Shown here in pieces: positions 5,407 through 8,288 of a stretch of DNA of 8,288 nucleotides. The DNA is from an uncultured Eubacterium sp. Its GTDB lineage: Bacteria; Bacillota; Clostridia; Peptostreptococcales; Anaerovoracaceae. The notes under the pieces were generated by a model, which was not told where the DNA came from, did not search any database, and was given only the letters and a program-made list of their open reading frames with translations. The stretch lies in the NCBI GenBank assembly GCA_905193765.1, contig CAJJPZ010000093.1:1-8288 (forward strand), written 5' to 3'. Both the position numbers and the translations under genes were made by a program. The stretch's first letter is position 1. Each line of letters opens with the position of its first letter.

Positions 5407-7444
5407 ACAGCTCCAGCTGTATATCCTCTCCGAAAAGCTTTGTCACCCGCCTTTTCAGCGGTGCGTTCTCAGGTCGTTCCAGAAGAGGATCTTCGTTCAT
5501 TATAGTCTCGGCGGTATCCCTGGCGTGCCCCAGTATGTCCGCATGCCTTACAAGATCGGAAATATTCAGATCAGGCAGACCATGCTGGCGCATACCGAAT
5601 ATCTCCCCCGGACCTCTTATGCGCAGATCTTCTTCTGCTATGTAAAATCCGTCTGAGGACCTTTCCATTATCGCTGCACGCTGCTGTGCGACATCGGATT
5701 CGCCTGCCGTTATCAGCATACAGTATGACTGATGCCTGCCGCGGCCGACTCTTCCTCTGAGCTGATGGAGCTGTGCCAGTCCGAACCGCTCAGCATTCTC
5801 TATGACGATGACCGTTGCATTGGGCACATTTATCCCTACCTCTATGACAACAGTAGCTACCAGGACATGTATACGCCCCTCGTAGAACTGCTCCATGATA
5901 TCATCTTTCTGCTGCTGTTTCATGCCGCCGTGGAGCAGAGCCACGTTATATCCCGGGAATCGCTCCTGCAGCTCTTCTGCGGTTTCCTCTGCCGATCTGG
6001 CTTCAAGTACCTCCGAATCTTCTATAAGAGGCGTCACCACATATGCCTGACGTCCCTGCTGCAGCTGCTTTGCCATGAAATTGTACGCCTTGTACCGCTC
6101 ATCCTCACTGAGACCCTTTGTTTTTATCGGCTGCCGTCCCGGAGGAAGCTCATCGATCACTGAAACAGCAAGATCACCATAGAGTATGACAGCAAGAGTC
6201 CTGGGTATCGGAGTCGCCGTCATCACGAGGACATTGGGATGCCTGCCCTTTTCCCTGAGCTTCACACGCTGGCTTACGCCGAATCTGTGCTGCTCATCCG
6301 TAATCACCAGTCCCAGATCTTTGTAAACCACCCCGGGCTGTATCACAGCATGGGTGCCTGTCAGTATATCTATGCTGCCATCCCGGAGAGCATCGAGTAT
6401 CTCCCGTCTTTCAGAAGCTCTCGTCGATCCCGAAAGGAAACCGACTCTGATGCCGTGTCCTGCAAAGCGTTCAGCGAAACCCTCGTAGTGCTGTCTAGCC
6501 AGTATCTCCGTAGGCGCCATAAGTACAGCCTGATACCCGCTGCGTACGGCCTTGTACATCGCCATTTCCGCAACGGCGGTCTTGCCGGAACCCACATCGC
6601 CCTGGACCAGACGGTTCATCATATCGCCGCTTTCCAGATCTGTCATTATCTCATCTATACATCTCTGCTGTGCGCCAGTCATGGGATAAGGCAGCGATTC
6701 AAGGTACGGCTTTATATCAGCCTCCTTCGAAAATGCTATGCCGTTCTTCCGCTCCTTTATATTCTGTCTGGCAGCAAAGAGTCCGGTCTGCAGTACCAGC
6801 AGCTCGTCGAATACCAGCCTGTATCTGGCCTCAAGAAGTTTCTGTTTCTCTGTGGGAAAATGTATGTTCTCCAGCGCATATGCCGATGAGCACAGTCTGT
6901 TATCCTGTCTGAAAGTTTCACTGAGCATGTCCTCCGCATCCGTCCACAGAGACCTGAGCCTCAGCTGCCACGCCCGCATCTCTTTCTGGCTGATGCCCTT
7001 TGTAAGCGGATATACAGGCAGTATCCCCGTGACAGCATCTTCCTCCGTACTGTATTCCGGCTGCAGCACAGACACCCGCCCGTTCCTGACGTTCGGTTTA
7101 CCGTAAAATATGTACTGTTGACCTCTTTTGAATACGTCTTTCAGATATTTTCCATTGAAAAATACCATTTCTGCCGCACCTGTACCGTCTTCTACCACAA
7201 TTTTCAGCAGCTGGTTCCTGCCTCTGTACCTCTGTCCGGAGCTGATCGTAAGGATCTTCGCCCTGATCACAGCTGCCACGCCGTCGCGAAGCTGCGATAT
7301 CCCTGTGACGTTCCGCCTGTCTTCATAGTCCCGCGGAAAAAACAGCATCATGTCCTCAAGAGTCATTATGCCCAGCTTCGCCAGCGCTTCTGCTTTTTTC
7401 GGTCCGATGCCCTTGAGACACGTTACCGGATCCTGAAGTCTCAT
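5405..7444 (-). CDS. recG: ATP-dependent DNA helicase RecG
   Basis: RecG remodels stalled replication forks and branched recombination intermediates, driving fork regression and branch migration. The 679 residues match the usual length (about 680). Residues 1-150 form the wedge/OB-fold part: CLKGIGPKKAEALAKLGI (9-26), FFPRDYEDR (35-43) and the ILPVYPLTKG block (141-150). Superfamily-2 helicase motifs follow: YPMTGAQQ (253-260), Walker A GDVGSGKT (282-289), APTEILARQH (310-319), GTHAVIQ (363-369), DEQHRFGV (383-390), MTATPIPRTL (408-417), LLHGGMKQ (503-510), VIEVGINVPNA (533-543) and QLRGRVGRGRHQ (561-572). Residue 532 is Val where relatives I know have Thr. The ATG at 7442-7444 overlaps the Asp23-family stop by one base, and GAGGTGAG lies six bases upstream, so the two are co-transcribed and coupled. 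Identification is secure. Confidence 0.98.
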   Translation of the reverse strand: MRLQDPVTCLKGIGPKKAEALAKLGIMTLEDMMLFFPRDYEDRRNVTGISQLRDGVAAVIRAKILTISSGQRYRGRNQLLKIVVEDGTGAAEMVFFNGKYLKDVFKRGQQYIFYGKPNVRNGRVSVLQPEYSTEEDAVTGILPVYPLTKGISQKEMRAWQLRLRSLWTDAEDMLSETFRQDNRLCSSAYALENIHFPTEKQKLLEARYRLVFDELLVLQTGLFAARQNIKERKNGIAFSKEADIKPYLESLPYPMTGAQQRCIDEIMTDLESGDMMNRLVQGDVGSGKTAVAEMAMYKAVRSGYQAVLMAPTEILARQHYEGFAERFAGHGIRVGFLSGSTRASERREILDALRDGSIDILTGTHAVIQPGVVYKDLGLVITDEQHRFGVSQRVKLREKGRHPNVLVMTATPIPRTLAVILYGDLAVSVIDELPPGRQPIKTKGLSEDERYKAYNFMAKQLQQGRQAYVVTPLIEDSEVLEARSAEETAEELQERFPGYNVALLHGGMKQQQKDDIMEQFYEGRIHVLVATVVIEVGINVPNATVIVIENAERFGLAQLHQLRGRVGRGRHQSYCMLITAGESDVAQQRAAIMERSSDGFYIAEEDLRIRGPGEIFGMRQHGLPDLNISDLVRHADILGHARDTAETIMNEDPLLERPENAPLKRRVTKLFGEDIQLEL

Positions 7445-7845
7445 TATCTGCTCACCTCTATATGACGCTTTGCTATATTCCTGGATATAGTGCCTGTGAC
7501 CATGACTGTGACCTTTGCAGGCTTTTTCCCCAGCATCTTTTCGGTATACTCGTATATATAATCTATTATCTTTGCAGTAACGTTCTTTATACTTGCTCCG
7601 AAATGTACTATTATGAACACCCTGATCTTCAGACCTTCATCATCCTCCGAAAACTGTATGCTTCCGTTTTCTTCATCGTAAAGATTCATCTTCGATGCTA
7701 TTCCCGGGACCATGTTCATGTACTTCCCGCGATAATGGAGGATCTCCGCCTTGCCTTCACAGCTGTCCACCGCTTCTGCAACGATCCTGTATATCACATC
7801 TTCATTTAAAAGGATGTCTCCGAGTTTAGTTTCTTTCTTGAACAA
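7444..7845 (-). CDS. Asp23/YloU (DUF322) family protein
   Basis: Asp23/Gls24-family proteins are small; some are envelope-stress or membrane-associated proteins, but most have no defined biochemical role. The 133-residue product has GDILLNEDVIYRIVAEAVDSC (9-29, matching the I-x-x-x-V-I-x-x-I-A-x-x-A start), GLKIRVFIIVHFGASIKNVT (71-90) and KPAKVTVMVTGTI (108-120), which correspond to the V-x-V-x-I-x-V and V-N-V-x-V-x-G blocks. No membrane segment or signal peptide is visible. The start is TTG at 7843-7845, preceded seven bases away by GGGGG (7853-7857); no ATG occurs upstream in frame, and the next Met (43) would delete the conserved N-terminus. It ends inside the recG start codon. In many Bacillota a fakA-type (DAK2-domain) gene lies between this gene and recG; here it does not. 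Confidence 0.88.
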   Translation of the reverse strand: MFKKETKLGDILLNEDVIYRIVAEAVDSCEGKAEILHYRGKYMNMVPGIASKMNLYDEENGSIQFSEDDEGLKIRVFIIVHFGASIKNVTAKIIDYIYEYTEKMLGKKPAKVTVMVTGTISRNIAKRHIEVSR

Positions 7846-7852
7846 TTTATTT

Positions 7853-7857
7853 CCCCC
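7853..7857 (-). promoter_or_regulatory. Ribosome binding site for the TTG start of the Asp23-family gene
   Basis: GGGGG followed by AA on the minus strand lies seven bases before the TTG at 7843-7845. It is a non-standard but usable SD through G-U pairing with CCUCC. Together with the lack of any upstream ATG, it supports the TTG start. Confidence 0.55.
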
Positions 7858-7883
7858 GTCCGTTATTATTCTGAAAATAATCT

Positions 7884-7894
7884 ATTATATTATA
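7884..7894 (-). promoter_or_regulatory. Candidate -10 region for the Asp23-recG operon
   Basis: Two overlapping TATAAT hexamers occur on the minus strand (7889-7894 and 7884-7889), about 40 bases before the TTG start. No good -35 is present at 16-18 bases upstream: the first has GTTTTT and the second TTTAAT. The -10 is convincing, but in such A/T-rich DNA the promoter call stays tentative. Confidence 0.4.
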
Positions 7895-7933
7895 CAACAA
7901 AACCGCATTAAAAAACATATACTAATATGAATC

Positions 7934-7940
7934 GAGGTGA
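7934..7940 (+). promoter_or_regulatory. Ribosome binding site fixing the small membrane-protein start
   Basis: GAGGTGA lies five bases before TTG (7946-7948). The GTG at 7937-7939 that would otherwise open the frame is inside this SD and has no SD of its own, so initiation at the TTG is more likely. Confidence 0.65.
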
Positions 7941-7945
7941 GCTGC

Positions 7946-8146
7946 TTGAACAAAAACAGTTATAAATGCTATCCGCCAAAGAGAAAGCCGAAACGCAGAT
8001 GCAGCGGTAAAAAGCTCGGCATGCTGCTTATCGCCATGGGGCTCATTACTGTTTTCATGCTGCTTCTGCCACTGGAATGCTGGGTAGTTATCATGTGTGC
8101 GGTCCTCATGATATGCGGTTTCATGCTTATCAAAAGCAGCCGCTGA
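7946..8146 (+). CDS. Small basic two-helix membrane protein, function unknown
   Basis: With the TTG start at 7946 the product is 66 residues; a GTG at 7937 would add three. Residues 1-23 are strongly basic (ten Lys/Arg, no acidic residue, with Cys8 and Cys19 around PPKRKPKRR). Two hydrophobic helices follow at about 25-43 and 46-62, joined by a tight LPLECW turn, and the tail is KSSR. By the positive-inside rule both ends should be cytoplasmic and the turn outside. I recall similar short Lys/Cys-rich hairpin membrane proteins in other Clostridia, but none with a known role. The gene is divergent from the Asp23-family gene, and its stop codon lies inside a perfect hairpin. The good SD, the coherent topology and codon use like its neighbours argue that it is real. 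A sporulation role is possible, not shown. Confidence 0.7.
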   Translation: MNKNSYKCYPPKRKPKRRCSGKKLGMLLIAMGLITVFMLLLPLECWVVIMCAVLMICGFMLIKSSR

Positions 8147-8158
8147 AACAGCGGCTGC
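8132..8158 (-). terminator. Terminator hairpin of the right-edge gene, shared with the converging small gene
   Basis: GCAGCCGCTG (8136-8145) and CAGCGGCTGC (8149-8158) form a perfect 10-bp G/C-rich stem with a 3-base loop. On the minus strand it is followed by TTTTGAT, a short T run, 34 bases after the stop of the right-edge gene. On the plus strand it contains the stop codon of the small membrane-protein gene and has no T tail, so it may only stabilise that mRNA's 3' end. Confidence 0.7.
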
Positions 8159-8191
8159 CCTGTACTCTGCATGATATATGAGACCGGTTGT

Positions 8192-8288
8192 CTACTCGGT
8201 CATTTTCTCCTGCTTGACTTTCTTGTCTATGATATGTCTTGATGCCAGCTCTCTGTGAACGTCCTCTACACTTATACCCATCTGGACC
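8192..8288 (-). CDS. C-terminal end of an unidentified protein, cut by window edge
   Basis: The minus strand is open from the window edge to a TAG at 8192-8194, giving 31 visible residues. The start of this tail is VQMGISVEDVHRELASRH and it continues with a Lys/Glu-rich end finishing QEKMTE. The pattern G-(I/V)-S-x-E-D-V-x-x-E-L-x-x-R-H resembles the C-terminus of phosphoribosyl-ATP pyrophosphatase (HisE, histidine biosynthesis). The match is short and the Lys-rich extension is not diagnostic. No other minus-strand frame gives a more protein-like end, and the terminator hairpin downstream supports a gene ending here. The product name remains open. Confidence 0.5.
   Translation of the reverse strand, partial: VQMGISVEDVHRELASRHIIDKKVKQEKMTE

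Noticed and set aside
6239..6889. Plus-strand open frame of 216 residues inside recG
   Set aside because: It is a shadow of the recG helicase region; no SD, no recognisable domain.
7916..7924. CATATACTA upstream of the small membrane-protein gene as a sigma-K/sigma-E -10 element
   Set aside because: It matches CATANNNTA, but I found no suitable -35 at the right spacing, and the region is A/T rich, so a chance match is likely.
1..8288. Mobile elements, CRISPR arrays, tRNA or rRNA genes, phage or toxin-antitoxin genes
   Set aside because: Reading both strands showed no direct repeat arrays, transposase-like frames, cloverleaf sequences or attachment-site signatures; the region is ordinary conserved chromosome.

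Overview
The window looks like a chromosomal housekeeping region of an anaerobic, endospore-forming member of the Clostridia (Bacillota). The evidence is the gene order (Asp23-family gene, recG, rsmD, coaD, a coiled-coil gene, ylbJ-like gene, tmcAL, ackA, all on the minus strand), an alpha/beta-type small acid-soluble spore protein, strong AGGAGG-type ribosome binding sites and several TTG starts. Base composition is intermediate, by eye a little under 50% G+C. I cannot name the genus.

Reading the minus strand from right to left: the 3' end of an unidentified gene (8192-8288) is followed by a hairpin with a T run. A short divergent region (7846-7945) separates a plus-strand gene for a 66-residue two-helix membrane protein from an Asp23/YloU-family gene. 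The Asp23-family gene overlaps recG by one base (TAATG). recG ends in its own hairpin. A plus-strand spore-protein gene then interrupts the minus-strand series; it has a near-perfect Shine-Dalgarno and a strong terminator facing recG. rsmD begins a second minus-strand run with its own promoter-like sequence: rsmD, coaD (with a further promoter whose -35 overlaps the rsmD stop codon), a coiled-coil protein, a YlbJ-like membrane protein and tmcAL, all closely spaced. ackA follows with a near-consensus promoter and runs off the left edge.

The known roles are DNA repair (RecG), 16S rRNA modification (RsmD), coenzyme A synthesis (CoaD), tRNA-Met wobble acetylation using acetate and ATP (TmcAL), acetate/acetyl-phosphate interconversion (AckA), and spore biology (the spore protein and probably the YlbJ-like protein). 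TmcAL beside AckA is suggestive because both use acetate and ATP.

I see no mobile element, CRISPR array, phage gene, tRNA or rRNA, and no gene-free stretch over 300 bases. Nothing amounts to a clear new system. The points most worth a second look are a perfect inverted repeat that encloses both candidate ylbJ start codons, the uncharacterised coiled-coil and small membrane proteins, and the missing fakA-type gene between the Asp23-family gene and recG.
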